This document shows positions 1 to 10,485 of a DNA stretch of 64,000 bases, in pieces. The notes below the pieces were generated by a model. The model was not told the origin of the DNA. It made no database searches and saw only the letters and a program-made list of their open reading frames with translations. Both the position numbers and the translations under genes were made by a program. The DNA is from Nesterenkonia pannonica (GTDB lineage Bacteria; Actinomycetota; Actinomycetes; Actinomycetales; Micrococcaceae), in assembly GCF_019575955.1 (NCBI RefSeq), contig NZ_CP080575.1, positions 1,860,001 through 1,924,000 of the forward strand. The letters are read 5' to 3'. Position 1 is the first letter of the stretch. Each line of letters begins with the position of its first letter.

Positions 1-790
1 TCGAAGGCTGAGAGAAGCCCCTCCGACCCGGGAGGATACGGCCGGGCAGGGACCTCGTCGGCGACCTCGCGCTGACGGTGCCGCACGCCCTGCAGGATGA
101 CGGCTTCCTGGAACCGGAAGTAGTCGACGCCCCGTCGGTGCTCCCGGACGCCATCGGGCGGTGAACGAGCGCATAGGCCTCCGCCAGGCTCGGCAGCCCG
201 TGCTGCGCCGCCGCGGACCGAGGCACGGGGTCTAGCCATTCGTCGAGGTCCGCGGTGTCGAGGACCAGTTCGACCGATCGGCGCACCATGGCGAGGAGAC
301 GCCGGCAGTGGCGGGATAGAGCGGCATGGGACCCTGCCTCAGCTCGACCGAGGCATCGGCGCCGCCCGCGCCGTCGGCGGAGCTGAGCACCTCGAAGTCA
401 GGGTTGTTCAGCGTCAGCTCCCCGCCGTAGGCCCCGACCTTTCCGTGGAAGACGGCCGAAGAGCTACCTTGAGCCTCGTCCGTGCCTGATAGCCCTGGAA
501 GAACGCCATGCGAAGGTGCTGACCCTGCTCGTCGGCCGCGGTGACCTCCACGATGATCCTCGACGACGCTGCATGCGCCGCTCGGACTGACTCACGACCT
601 CAGCCACGAAGGAGACGTGCTCGCCTTCGACGAGATCGGCGAAGCTGGACAGCTTCCCATAGTCCACCCACCTGCGCGGCAGGTGGTCCAAAAGACCCTT
701 CGCGGTCGAGACTCCCAGCTCACGCGACAGCTTCGATGCGGTCTTCTCGCCCAGAATGCGGCCCAGCGGCGCGTGCGGTCCGACCATCAT
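1..790 (-). CDS. recG: ATP-dependent DNA helicase RecG, N-terminal part (runs off the window)
   Basis: RecG unwinds stalled replication forks and Holliday junctions. Only the N-terminal region is present: the start is at 790 and the helicase core lies beyond base 1. Reading the minus strand across indels gives the N-terminal helical region (APLGRILGEKTASKL, HLPRRWVDYG), then the OB-fold wedge domain (VSFVAEVVSQ, FHGKVGAYGGELTLNNPDFE), then the linker to the helicase (GLPSLAEAYALVHRP, FRFQEAVILQ). This order is diagnostic of RecG. At least three frame breaks occur: near 560, at GCTAC 463-467, and near 160. The one at 463 restores a good frame if GCCGGC is assumed. The gene sits directly upstream of the LCP gene's stop on the same strand. 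Confidence 0.85.
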
Positions 791-809
791 TGCGGTAGAG
801 GCCCTGCTC

Positions 810-1936
810 CTACTCCGCTGAGGACAGGTACTCGCCCAGAGTGCCCTCGTCGATGTGGCGCGCGATCTCTGCCATGGCGGCCTCGTCCTGGTGGAAGATC
901 CACTGCCCGTCGGACGAGTAGCCGTGGTAAGCGTTCGGCACGGTCCCGAAGTTCATGTTCTGCGCCGCCCCGCGCATGGAGAAGGCAAGCTCGGCGGCAG
1001 CTCCTGCTCCCAGCTCCTCATCGACCACCAGGTGTGAGGAGAAGGTCCCGATCATGTCGTGCACACGCACCGGGTTGGCGAGGTTCCTCGGGCTCGCCGC
1101 CTCGTTCACGACGGCTCGCACCAGCGCCTGCTGGTTCTCCACTCGCTGGAGGTCGCCCTGGGCAAAGCTGGAGCGGTGCCTGACGAAGGCCTCTGCCTGC
1201 TCGGCATCCATGTGCTGGGTGCCCGGCGCAAACGTGTACCCGTACTGCTCGAAGGGCGAGTCCTGCGGGTTGTTCACCGTGACGCCGTCCAGGTCCTCCA
1301 CCAGCCCGGTGAAGCCCTCAAGGTCGATGGCCATGACGTGGTCGATGCGCGCGTCGAAGAGGCTCTCAAAGGTGGCCACCGTCAGCCACGGCCCCTCGGG
1401 GTCCGCCAGCGCCAACGGAGCATTCACCTTGTGCCAGCCGTAGCCCCGGGAACCTCGACCCACAGGTCGCGCGGCACGGACATGACGTTCACGCCGCTGC
1501 GATCGGCTGGGATGTTGATGAACATCATGGTGTCGCTGCGTCCGCCGCCCGGGACTCGGGGAAGGTTCTCATCCTCTCCGGAGCCGCCGCCGGAGTCGGA
1601 GCCCAGAAGCAGTATGTTGACCGTTCCGTCGTCATTCGCCTCGGGCCGGTCCTCCTCCGGCGGAGTCACCGCCGTCTCGCCGTCCGCCGTCGAGGGAAGT
1701 GATTGACGCTGCCCTGATATGCCCGCGACAGCGCGAAGAGATAGGCACCCGCTGCGATCAGCGCGCCGATCACCAGGAGGGCCATGATCCCGAGCACAAT
1801 CCGCCCGTTTCGCTTCTGCCGGGAACGCTCAGGGTCCAGCGGGCGGCCTGGGCCGTCCTGAAAGTAGAAGCTGTCGTCAGCAGGGGGCCTGCGTAGCCTC
1901 CGTGCCTCGGGGCGCCGGGGTGAGCAGCGGTCATTC
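810..1936 (-). CDS. LytR-CpsA-Psr (LCP) family cell-wall glycopolymer ligase
   Basis: LCP enzymes transfer teichoic-acid-like or capsular glycans from undecaprenyl carriers to peptidoglycan at the outer face of the membrane. The protein (about 375 residues) starts with a basic cytoplasmic tail (PERSRQKRNGR), then one membrane helix (IVLGIMALLVIGALIAAGAY). The extracytoplasmic LCP domain follows, with NILLLGSDSG, the conserved Arg in MSVPRDLWV, YGWHKVNA, and the late block FVRHRSSFAQGDLQRVENQQ, whose Arg/Asp residues bind pyrophosphate. I chose ATG 1936 because it precedes the tail by a short stretch. Frame breaks lie near 1880, 1690 and 1450, the last a G-run. The gene is separated from recG by 19 bp. 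Its specific glycan cannot be told from sequence; the surface-polymer locus at 44-50 kb is a possible supplier. Confidence 0.85.
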
Positions 1937-2009
1937 GTTCTCCTATGGCCAGTGCGCTGCTGTGACACGGATCGGGGCGACGTCAGATCCGAGCATGGCG
2001 CAGGTGCTG

Positions 2010-2015
2010 TTGACA
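2010..2015 (+). promoter_or_regulatory. TTGACA -35-like hexamer upstream of the DUF3515 gene
   Basis: A perfect TTGACA lies 44 bp before the proposed ATG at 2059. No convincing -10 stands at 17 bp spacing, although an A-rich GATAAAA follows further down. It lies between two divergent genes, so a promoter is expected here, but the assignment is weak. Confidence 0.3.
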
Positions 2016-2058
2016 TAGCAGAATACCCCCGATGCCGATAAAACCCCGACTGACCCAT

Positions 2059-2554
2059 ATGACACACCGTGCAGCGCCGCGGCAGCTCTGCTTGCGGCCG
2101 CTGCGGGGATCTCCGGTGCGCCGCCACAGCCAGCGTGGAGCCCCCAGGCTCACGACCCCGCGTGCGCGGAGGTGATGCTGCAGCTTCCGGAGAATCTCGG
2201 AGAGAGCCAGCAGCGGCCCACCGACTCGCAGGGAACGAGCGCATGGGGTGAGCCGTCCGACGTCGTTCTGCGCTGCGGAGTGGTGCCCATCGGCGCCACG
2301 GAGGAGCCGTGCCAGCGGATTGACGGCGTCGACTGGGTCTTCATCGAGCAGGAGGACTATTACCAGGCCGTCACCTTCGGACGGGAGTAGGCTGTCGAGG
2401 TCCTGCTGGGACTGGGCGCGGTGTCCTCCGCCACAGCGATGCCCGCCCTCTCTCCCGCCGTCGCGGAGATTGAGCAGACGAGCGAATGCCTGGACTACGA
2501 GCAGACTCTCGACGGCGAGGGCGTCGAGGCGGAGCCAGCTCCCCTGCCGAATAG
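2059..2554 (+). CDS. DUF3515 family exported protein
   Basis: DUF3515 proteins are small secreted or lipid-anchored actinobacterial proteins of unknown function. Across indels the product begins with a hydrophobic Ala/Leu segment (AALLAAAAGISG). It then shows the family hallmarks: an early Cys (DPACAEVMLQLPE), SAWGEPSDVVLRCGV, EEPCQRIDGVDWV, and a late Cys (TSECLDYEQ) after PALSPAVAEIE. An in-frame TAG at 2388-2390 sits exactly in a corrupted GCCGGC (reads GTAGGC) and would be Pro-Ala if corrected. I therefore treat the gene as intact. A frame break lies near 2075, just after the ATG. The natural stop is probably TAG 2552-2554, immediately before the terminator stem; without one further indel the frame runs to 2606, through the hairpin. 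Confidence 0.7.
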
Positions 2555-2595
2555 ACGAAGTGCGCCCCGCCCGATGAGGCGGGGCGCACTTCGTC
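2554..2595. terminator. Bidirectional terminator between DUF3515 and aceE
   Basis: A perfect 18-bp inverted repeat (2554-2571 and 2578-2595, GC-rich core GCGCCCCGCC) has a 6-base loop CGATGA. It lies between two convergent genes and overlaps the last base of the DUF3515 stop. A T-rich tail is lacking, as is common in GC-rich actinobacteria. Confidence 0.8.
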
Positions 2596-2644
2596 GCAGC
2601 TCCTGATGCCTCAGACGATCTCTGAAGCGCTGGCGGATCCGGGG

Positions 2645-5376
2645 TCAGGCATCGCCGCCGGTTTCGCCCGATGTGCTTACTTTGGGATCCGCCAGCTCGT
2701 ACTTCTTCATTGCCTCACCGGCCTTGTCGTCCTGCCCGAGCATCTGCAGGGCGCGCACGACCATCGAATGTGCATCGATCTTGAAGTGGCGCCGAGCAGC
2801 GGCACGGGTGTCGGAGAAGCCGAAGCTGTCTGCCCCGAGCGTCGCGAACGCGTGCGGCAGGAATTGCCTGATCTGGTCCGGAACAGCCGTCACGAAGTCC
2901 GTTGAGGCAACGATCGGCCCTTCGGCATTCTCGAGCTGGCGCGTCACGAACGGCACCGCTTACTCCTGATCGGCAGAGAGCATCGCAGCCTCCTGCACCC
3001 TCACTGCCTCACGTCGCAGCTCATTCCAGCTGGTGACGCTCCACACATCGGCCGAGACGCCCCAGTCCTCGGCGAGCAGCTCCTGAGCCTCCAGTGCCCA
3101 CGGGACCGCCACACCGGAGGCGAGCAGCTGAGCTTTGGGCCCCTCGACGTCCGAGGCCTTCAGACGGTAGATGCCGCGCTTGAGCCCCTCCACGTCAAGA
3201 TCCTCCGGCTCGGCCGGGTGGATGACCGGCTCGTTGTAGACCGTGAGGTAGTACATGACATTGCGGTCACCGTCGTGCTCCCCGTACATCTCGTGGAGGC
3301 CTTGCTCCATCAGGTGAGCGATCTCGTAGCCGTACGCCGGGTCGAAGTGCTTGACCGCCGGATTCGTGGAAGCCAGCAGAGGCGAGTGGCCGTCCGCGTG
3401 CTGCAGCCCTTCACCCGTGAGGGTGGTGCGGTAAACCGTGGCCCCGACGATGAATCCGCGGGTCATCTGGTCCGCCGCGGCCCAGAACGAGTCACCGGTG
3501 CGCTGGAAGCCGAACATCGAGTAGAAGATGTACAGCGGGATCATCGGCTCACCGTGGGTGGAGTAGCTTGTCTTACTGCGGTGAACGCAGCGGTCGCCCC
3601 CGCCTCGTTGATGCCGGGGTGAAGCAGCTGACCCTGAGCCGACTCCTTGTAGGAGAGCATGAGCTCGCGGTCCACAGAGAGGTAGTTCTGGCCCTTCGGG
3701 TTGTAGATCTTGGCCGTCGGGAAGAACGAATCCATGCCGAAGGTACGTGCTTCGTCAGGAACGATGGGCACAATGCGGTCGCCGAAGTCCTTCTCCCGCA
3801 TGAGGTCCTTCAGCAGACGCACGAACGCCATCGTGGTGGCAGCCTTGTTCTTCCCGGAGCCCTTCTTGGCCCCGGCATAGGCCTTCTCGCCCGGCAGGGC
3901 AAGCGTTTTCTCGGTGACGCGGCGCTCAGGCAACGGACCCCGAGCTTCTCGGTGCGCTCGCGCATGTAGACGACTTCGTCCGCATCCTCACCAGGGTGGT
4001 AGTAGGGGACGTTGTACGGATCGGCGTCGATCTGCTCATCGCTGATCGGGATCCGCAGCGTGTCGCGGAACCGCTTGAGGTCATCGACCGTCAGCTTCTT
4101 CATCTGGTGCGTGGCATTGCGACCTTCGAAGCTCGGGCCGAGCCCATAGCCCTTGACGGTCTGGGCCAGGACGACCGTGGGCTGCCCTCGGTCTCGACGG
4201 CTGCCTTGTAGGCTGCATAGACCTTCTGGTAGTCATGCCCGCCGCGCTTGAGGTTCCAGATGTCGTCGTCGGACATATCCGCGACCATCTCTTTGGTCTT
4301 CTCCGAACGGCCGAAGAAGTGCTCGCGCACGAACTCTCCCGACTCCGCCTTGTAGGTCTGATAGTCCCCGTCGAGCGCCTCGTTCATGACACGGACAAGC
4401 TCGCCGTCGTCGTCCTTCTCGAGGAGCGAGTCCCACTCGCGGCCCCAGAGAACCTTGATGACGTTCCAGCCCGCTCCGCGGAAGAACGCCTCCAGCTCCT
4501 GAACGATCTTGCCGTTGCCTCGGACGGGCCCGTCGAGTCGCTGCAGGTTGCAGTTGATGACGAAGTTCAGGTTGTCGAGCTTCTCGTTGGCCGCCAGCTG
4601 CAGGAGCCCGCGCGATTCCGGCTCATCCATCTCGCCGTCTCCGAGGAACGCCCAGACGTTCTGGTCGGACGTATCTTTGATGCCGCGGTTGTGCAGGTAG
4701 CGGTTGAACTGGGCCTGGTAGATGGCGTTCATCGGCCCGATTCCCATGGACACGGTGGGGAACTGCCAGAAGTCCGGCATGAGGCGGGGTGGGGATAGGA
4801 CGACAGGCCGTGGGGAGCCTTCGAGATCTCCTGACGGAACCCGTTGAGGTGCTCCTCAGTCAGCTAAGCCCTCGAGGTATGCGCGTGCGTAGTTGCCGGG
4901 GCTGGAGTGGCCCTGGAAAAGACCTGGTCGCCGCCGCCGGGGTGGTTCTGCCCGCGGAAGAAGTGATTGAGGCCCACCTCGTAGAGGGTGGAGACACCGG
5001 CATAGGAGGAGATGTGTCCGCCGACCCCTATGTCCTCGCGCTGGGCACGGTGGACCATCACGGCGGCGTTCCACCGCAGCACTCGGCGATAGCGCCGCTC
5101 CATCTCCTCGTCGCCGGGGAACTTCGGCTCCTGATCCTTCGGGATCGTGTTGACGTAGTCCGTGGTGGTGACCATCGGAACGCCGATGGACTTGGCGCCT
5201 GCCCGCTGCAGGAGCGAGCGGACGATGTACTCGGCGCGTTCGGTGCCATGGGTCTCGACCAGCTGGTCGAAGGACTCAAGCCATTCGCCCGTCTCCTCCG
5301 GGTCGACGTCTGGCAACTGGTTGGTCAGGCCGCTGCGGATGTGGGAGTTCTCTTCTCCAGCGCTCACAGAGGTCAC
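2645..5376 (-). CDS. aceE: Pyruvate dehydrogenase E1 component, homodimeric type
   Basis: AceE decarboxylates pyruvate with thiamine diphosphate and passes the acetyl group to the E2 lipoyl domain. The reconstructed length is about 910 residues, normal for homodimeric E1. From the N-terminus: [55 protein letters not shown], the ThDP region [34 protein letters not shown]-like, and [20 protein letters not shown]. The C-terminus is [10 protein letters not shown]-like. Breaks lie at 2958 (in-frame TAA), 3555, 3935 (G-run), 4190, 4775 (C-run), 4863 and 4905 (T-run). The breaks at 2958 and 4863 match corrupted GCCGGC, and 3555 probably does too. No aceF or lpdA is adjacent, which is usual in actinobacteria. 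DUF3052 is divergent upstream, a conserved pairing. Confidence 0.93.
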
Positions 5377-5536
5377 CTTTCGTCCTCGGTAGGCCTCCGT
5401 GGTGCTGAGGACCGGTCGCTTGGAGCCCCGCCGGGGTGTGGCGCGGGCAGTTCTTGCGCCACTCTACCGGGAACGCGGACGGACCTGTATGCCTTCACAT
5501 GGTGTCTCAGTGCACCCAATGCGGCGCTCTCTGGCG

Positions 5537-5542
5537 TAACGT
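5537..5542 (+). promoter_or_regulatory. -10 element TAACGT for a leaderless DUF3052 transcript
   Basis: TAACGT matches the actinobacterial TANNNT -10. It ends 7 bases before GTG 5550, the spacing typical of leaderless starts. This argues for GTG 5550 over the in-frame GTGs at 5541 and 5544. Confidence 0.5.
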
Positions 5543-5549
5543 GGTGCAC

Positions 5550-5998
5550 GTGGCACAGTCACTGAAGCAACCCGGAAAGGAAGCGTCCGCCAACGCCGCG
5601 GGCCAAGACTCGCTCCTCGCGGAGCTGCAACTCAGCGCCGATTCGCTGGTGCAGGAGATCGGAGTGGACGACGATGTCGACGACTCCCTCCGCGACGGGC
5701 TCGAAGAGCAGCTGGATGAGCCTCTCATCGACGAGGACGAGCAGGAGGTCGTAGACGCCGTCCTGCTGTGGTTCCGCGACGGTGATGACGACCTCACCGA
5801 TGCGCTGATGGATGCTCTGACCACCCTGGATGAGAACGGCGTCGTGTGGCTCCTCACCCCGCGCAAAGGCCGCGACGGATACGTCGCACCGGTCGAGATC
5901 AGGACTCCGCCCCGAACGCCTACCTGCACGTCACCACCTCCGCAGGAGTGAGCGAGCAGTGGGCTGCGGCACGGCTGGTGCATCGGAAGTCCTTCTGA
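5550..5998 (+). CDS. DUF3052 family protein
   Basis: DUF3052 is an actinobacteria-specific acidic protein family of unknown function, habitually encoded beside aceE and an AhpE-type peroxiredoxin, as here. About 149 residues. Recognisable blocks are LVQEIGVDDDVDDSLRDGLE, VVDAVLLWFRDGDDDLTDAL and GVVWLLTPRKGRDGYVAPVE. One indel near 5900 separates these from the family-like end NAYLHVTTSAGVSEQWAAAR and LVHRKSF. The start was chosen from the -10 spacing. The stop at 5996-5998 lies 2 bases before the next gene's GTG, so the two are probably co-transcribed. Confidence 0.85.
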
Positions 5999-6000
5999 GC

Positions 6001-6481
6001 GTGACGAGCGCCGTCGCCCTCAGGGGCGTCGCCGCTCCCGGCATCTCAGCGCGGAATCAGCACGGTGAGACTGTGGACCTCGCGTCCTGCGTAAGCCGCC
6101 CCGTCCTCGTGATGTTCTACCCATTCGCCTTCAGCAGGGTGTGCGGCTCCGAATTGGCAGAGCTTTCGGACCGCTGGTCCGAGGTCAGAGCCCTCGACGC
6201 CCGGGTGCTCGCCGTCTCCTGCGACGCCGTGCATACCCTGCGCGCCTTCGGGGAGGAGCTGGGCGCCCCGGACGGACTGGAGCTGCTGAGCGACTTCTGG
6301 CCCCACGGGGCATCGCCCGCCGCTTCGCCGCCTTCTCTGAGACCAACGGGGCCCCCGGCGAACAAGCTTCATTCTGGACAGCACCCTCACCGTGCAGCAC
6401 GTCATAGAGTCCGGTCCCGCCGAAGCACGCAGCCTCGACGAGACGCTCAGCCTCCTCAGCGGCCTCCAGTCAGCTCATTGA
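6001..6481 (+). CDS. ahpE: AhpE-type 1-Cys peroxiredoxin
   Basis: This thiol peroxidase reduces hydroperoxides. In mycobacteria AhpE is recycled through mycothiol/mycoredoxin; that role here is by analogy. The protein (about 160 residues) has the Prx strand VLVMFYPFAFSRVCGSEL with the peroxidatic Cys in the AhpE context (F-x-F-x-x-V-C), then the family-typical LLSDFWPHG. A frame break near 6305 is followed by RRFAAFSETNGAPGEQASF and a C-terminal LSLLSGLQ helix. No second (resolving) Cys is visible. GTG 6001 directly follows the DUF3052 stop. The 3' end overlaps the convergent permease gene by 7 bp. Confidence 0.85.
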
Positions 6482-8071
6482 GCGGCGACTCTCTGATATA
6501 CCTCCGGGAGCGTGCGCTCGTACACGCGGGCGCCGACTGCGACCCCGGCCAGGAGGAGCCCCACGCCCTTCAGCACAGCGAACGCACCCAGCACCCACGC
6601 CCACACCGTCAGGCCGGTGACGCTCCACACCACCGCTAGAACGATCTCCGGCACCAGCAGCACAGACGCAATCAGGCTGCTCAGCAGCATGACCAGCATG
6701 GACCGCCCCATGGCCCCCTGCGGCACCTGGGTCGGAGGGTCGCCCGGCCTAGGCACCGGGTAGATCATCCCCGCAGAGAAGACAGCGGCAAGTCCCAGCA
6801 TGGTCAGCAGAACCCCCACAGAGAGCGCCGCGACGACGGCCGCCTGCTCCGCAGTGCCCACCACAAGGAGGGGCAGAACGGCCACCACGATGCACAGAGG
6901 CACACCGAAGATCGATGCCGCTGCGACTCTCCCGGCCCGATCTGCACGCCCGTCCAGCCCTGTCGTCACGTGCAGCGAGAAGGCGGAGTGGTCGTACGCG
7001 ATGTCCGCACTGGCCGAATATCCGAGAACCCATGCGACGAAGGGTCCCAGAGCGAAGAGCATCCACTGCGCACCTGTCTGGAGATGCATGAATACCCCGA
7101 GCGCCACCATGACGGGGATCATGACCAGCCCCGCACTGTAGCGGGGTCCTTGAACCAGTATGTGAGCTGTCGTGCCGCCACCGCGCCCGCCGGTGTGGCT
7201 GGGAAGCGCCCCAGAAGCCCCAATCGTCCCTGGCGCGCGTGCTTGACTGAGCCGCCCGTGCCCGGCGACCTCTCTGTGATCGATATGAGTGCCGCACGGG
7301 TGACCGCTGCCGCGGCGCCGCACGCCGCCGCAGCGATCGCCAGCCTCACCGCTGCCAGGTGCCAGTCGCCCGCGGCAGCATCGGCAGGAATGGCATAGAG
7401 GGCGCCTAAGGGGTCCAAGCAAGCCAGTGGGCAACCGCATCCGCAGCGTCGACGACGGTGGTGACGGCCGCGAGCGTTCCCTGCGTAATGGGGTAGGCGC
7501 CGACCATGGCGCACAGCGCAAGGATCGAGAGGAGATCGCGGGAGCGACGGTTTACCAGCCACGCTCCTGCCGCTGCCGAAGCAGCCTGATGCAGCAGTCC
7601 GAGCATGACCAGGGCGAGGGGAACTGTCGCCGCAGCCGCGACCACTGCCACCGCCGAGGAGCGCCACGCCAGGACGTGGCCGAGCAGCCACCCGAGGGTC
7701 AGGATCAGGCCGACATTGAGCATGCCTGCCAGCGTGAGACCAAGCACCAGCACCGAGCGCGGCACGGCGAATGAGACGAACCGCCGAGGATCCATGAGGC
7801 GGTCCGAGAAGAAGACGGGGACGATGAGCCACAGCGCGGTGACCCCGGAGCCTGCCAGCACAGCGGGAGTCACAACATCACCCGGAGAGCCGCGTCCTGC
7901 GACCCCGACCAAGAAGACGTTCACCGCGAGCACGCCGCCTAAGCCGAGGACGAGCATCATTACAGTCCCGAGAGCGCCCCAGACGGAGGTGCCCAGGGCG
8001 TTCCAGGAGAGACGCAGCTTCAGCCGCAGCAGGGCAGCCACGTAGCCTCCGGGGCTCAGCGCCGGAGCCAT
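6475..8071 (-). CDS. ABC-2-type membrane protein, large permease
   Basis: A strongly hydrophobic protein of about 530 residues with many predicted helices, for example VWGALGTVMMLVLGLGGVLA, VLGLTLAGMLNVGLILTLGW, IASVLLVPEIVLAVVWSVTG and GVGLLLAGVAVGARVYE. A single break near 7420 splits it into two long frames. It is encoded directly after an ABC ATPase on the same strand, overlapping its end, so it is the transmembrane partner of that ATPase. Large Ala/Val-rich permeases of this kind occur with CcmA-like ATPases in actinobacteria. The substrate is unknown. I chose ATG 8071; ATG 8098 is the longer alternative. Confidence 0.75.
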
Positions 8072-8821
8072 CCCAGGCCCTCCCCACTCGGTCCGCACCG
8101 ACCAGGTCTACGAACACAGATTCCAAGTCGTTGCCCCCGGCGACATCCGAGAGGGTTCCGGCGGCCTTCAGCCGCCCCTCGGCGATGATGCCCACGTGGG
8201 TGCACATCCTCTGCACGAGCTCCATCACGTGAGAGGAGAGGATCACTGTTCCGCCTGACGCGACGAAGGTCTCCAACAGGCTTCGGATGGTCCGCCCGGA
8301 TACAGGGTCGACTGCTTCGAACGGCTCATCCAGCACCAGGAGCTGGGGCGAGTGGACGAGGGCCGTCGCAAGGGCGATCTTCTTCGTCATACCGGCCGAA
8401 TAGTCCTGCACGAGCTTCCCGGCTGCCTCCTCGAGACCCAGGACACGCAGTAGATCCTGCACCCTCTCGGCAACCAGACCTCGAGGCATTCCCCTCAGAA
8501 GCCCGGAGTAGGTGACGAGCTGCTCTCCCGTGAGCTTCTCGAACAGAAGGGCGCCGTCTGAGAGGACGCCGACTCGACGCTTGGCCTCTGCGGGGTCATT
8601 CCAGACGTCGACCCCGTCGATGCGCACCGTCCCGGCATCGGGCCTCAGGAGGCCTGTTGCCATGGAAAGGGCAGTGGTCTTGCCCGCCCCGTTGGGGCCG
8701 ACGAATCCCCACAGGGAGCCGCGCGGCACGGTCAGGTCAGGCTCTCGACCGCAGTTGCGGACCCGAATCGTTTGGTCAGTCCGCTGAGCTGCAGAGCGGG
8801 CGGGTGAGCGGCAGTGTCCAT
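8056..8821 (-). CDS. ABC transporter ATP-binding protein (CcmA/DrrA-like)
   Basis: The nucleotide-binding subunit of the exporter formed with the downstream permease. Walker A is GFVGPNGAGKTTALSM, the signature is QDYSAGMTKKIALATAL, and Walker B is SPQLLVLDEPFEAVDP followed by the switch His in VILSSHVMELVQRM. About 255 residues, the size of a single ABC domain. ATG 8821 begins MDTAAHPPALQLSGL, followed by TKRFGSATAVE. A one-base loss near 8735 interrupts the frame before LTVPRGSLWGFVG. The end is uncertain because of an indel near 8090. TGA 8056-8058 is the most economical stop and would overlap the permease start. Confidence 0.85.
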
Positions 8822-8895
8822 GGGAAACCACCGTAGAAGAAGCCCGGAGGGCGAGAATCATCCTCGCGGATGATCTTGGCGCCCTGCAGGGACAC

Positions 8896-10149
8896 CTAGA
8901 CCGTGCGGAAGGCCGTCACAGCGTTGTGGCCGCCGAAGCCGAAGCTCGAGCACATCCCGAGCTGGTCACCCTCGCCGAGCTTCCGCGGGAGCCGGTGACC
9001 ACATCCAGGGGTATTTCAGGATCCTGGTTGTCGAGGTTGATCGTGACTGGGGCTGCGCGTTCGGCAAGCGCCTTCACGGTGAGGACGGATTCCACGGCGC
9101 CTGCGGCGCCGAGGAGGTGTCCTGTCTGGGACTTGGTCGCTGACACGCAGATGCTGTCCAGGTGCGCGCCGAACGCAGATTTCATGGCCGTGTACTCGGG
9201 GACATCGCCCTTGGGAGTGGATGTCGCGTGAGCGTTGACGTGTGTGACGTCCTCAGGCGAAGCTCCCGCGGATTCGAGCGCAGCATGAATGGCCCGCGTC
9301 GCGCCCAGCCCCTCGGGGTCGGGAGCCGTGATGTGGTGGGCATCGGAAGTGACAGCGCCGCCCGCCAGCTCGGCATAGATGCGCGCGCCGCGCGCCAGCA
9401 TGCTCCTCCGTCTCCACGACCAGGGCTCCCGCGCCCTCGCCCATCACGAAGCCGTCCCGATCGACGTCATAGGGACGCGATGCGGCCGCAGGGTCATCGT
9501 TGCGGCGGGAGAGCGCCTGCATGTTGCCGAATGCGGCCAGAGGGAGAGGGTGAATCGAGCCTTCGGTTCCGCCCGCCAGAACGATGTCGGCCTCGCCCCG
9601 ACGCAGCATGTCGATGGCCAGCACCAGCGATTCGACGCCTGACGCGCAGGCCGAGACGGACGTGCGGGCTCCCGCACGCGCTCCGAATGCCAGGCTGATG
9701 GCGCCGCGGCCCCATTGGGCATCAGCATCGGCACCGTCATCGGCAGCACACGTCGAGGGCCCTTCTCGCGCAGGGTGTCCCATGCGTCCAGGAGCGTCCA
9801 CACTCCGCCGATGCCGGTGGCGAATGAGACGGCGAACCGCAGCGGGTCGATGCCGCTCTCCGCGGAGTCCCCGGAGAGAGTAGGCGTCGCTCCATGCTTC
9901 GCGGGAGGCGACCATCCCCAGCTGCGTCGAGCGATCCATGCGCTTGGCCTCCGGCTTTGAGAGGACCGCTTTGGGGTCCACGCTCACTTCTGCGGCGAAG
10001 GTCACGGGCAGGTCGTACTGCTCGACCCAGTCGTATTCAAGGGTGTTCGCCCCGGAGGTGCCAGCCAGCGCGTTCTGCCACAGCGTGGGCACATCGCCGC
10101 CGATCGGTGTGGTGGCGCCGATTCCGGTGATGACTAGCTTCTTGGACAT
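8896..10149 (-). CDS. fabF: 3-oxoacyl-ACP synthase II (KAS II)
   Basis: FabF condenses malonyl-ACP with acyl-ACP during chain elongation in FAS II. 417 codons, typical length. The start MSKKLVITGIGATTPIGGDV is canonical. The nucleophilic Cys lies in TSVSACASGVES, and the two catalytic His in VNAHATSTPKGD and TKSQTGHLLGAAGAVES. The end SFGFGGHNAV is the usual KAS glycine-rich loop. Breaks lie near 9020, 9400, 9715 and 9880. It is the last gene of fabD-fabH-acpP-fabF, the standard actinobacterial order. Confidence 0.93.
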
Positions 10150-10201
10150 TGCTGAAGGTTCCTCCGGGGCTTTGCTGGAAAGATGAGCGCGTCTGCTGGG
10201 G

Positions 10202-10447
10202 TCAGCCCTGTGCGTTCGCGATGTAGGTGACGGCGTCCCCGACCGTCGTGAGGTTCTTGACCTCTTCGTCAGGGATCTTCACGTCGAACTTCTCTTCGGC
10301 GTTGACGACGATGGTCATCATGGAGATGGAGTCGATGTCGAGGTCCTCGGTGAAGGACTTGTCGAGCTGGACCTCGTCGGTCTCCAGGCCGGTCTCCTCC
10401 TCAACGATCTCTGCCAGTCCTGCGAGGATTGCGTCTTTGTCAGCCAC
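10202..10447 (-). CDS. acpP: Acyl carrier protein
   Basis: This is the carrier of growing acyl chains in FAS II. 81 residues, acidic, intact. The 4'-phosphopantetheine Ser lies in EDLDIDSISMMTIVVNAE, where Ile-Ser replaces the more usual Leu-Ser after the DS. The C-terminal helix is KNLTTVGDAVTYIANAQG. Start codon GTG 10447. It sits between fabH and fabF, with about 40-50 bp on either side. Confidence 0.95.
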   Translation of the reverse strand: MADKDAILAGLAEIVEEETGLETDEVQLDKSFTEDLDIDSISMMTIVVNAEEKFDVKIPDEEVKNLTTVGDAVTYIANAQG

Positions 10448-10485
10448 TGTGGGCTCCTTTCGGGTTGGTGTTCCTAGTGAGTGTC

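Noticed and set aside
2958-2963. In-frame TAA/TAG codons inside aceE, DUF3515, asnB-like and other genes as evidence for a recoded stop codon
   Set aside because: The same genes end normally at TAA/TAG, and the odd codons occur inside strings that replace GCCGGC, often with a frame change. A sequencing artefact explains all of them.
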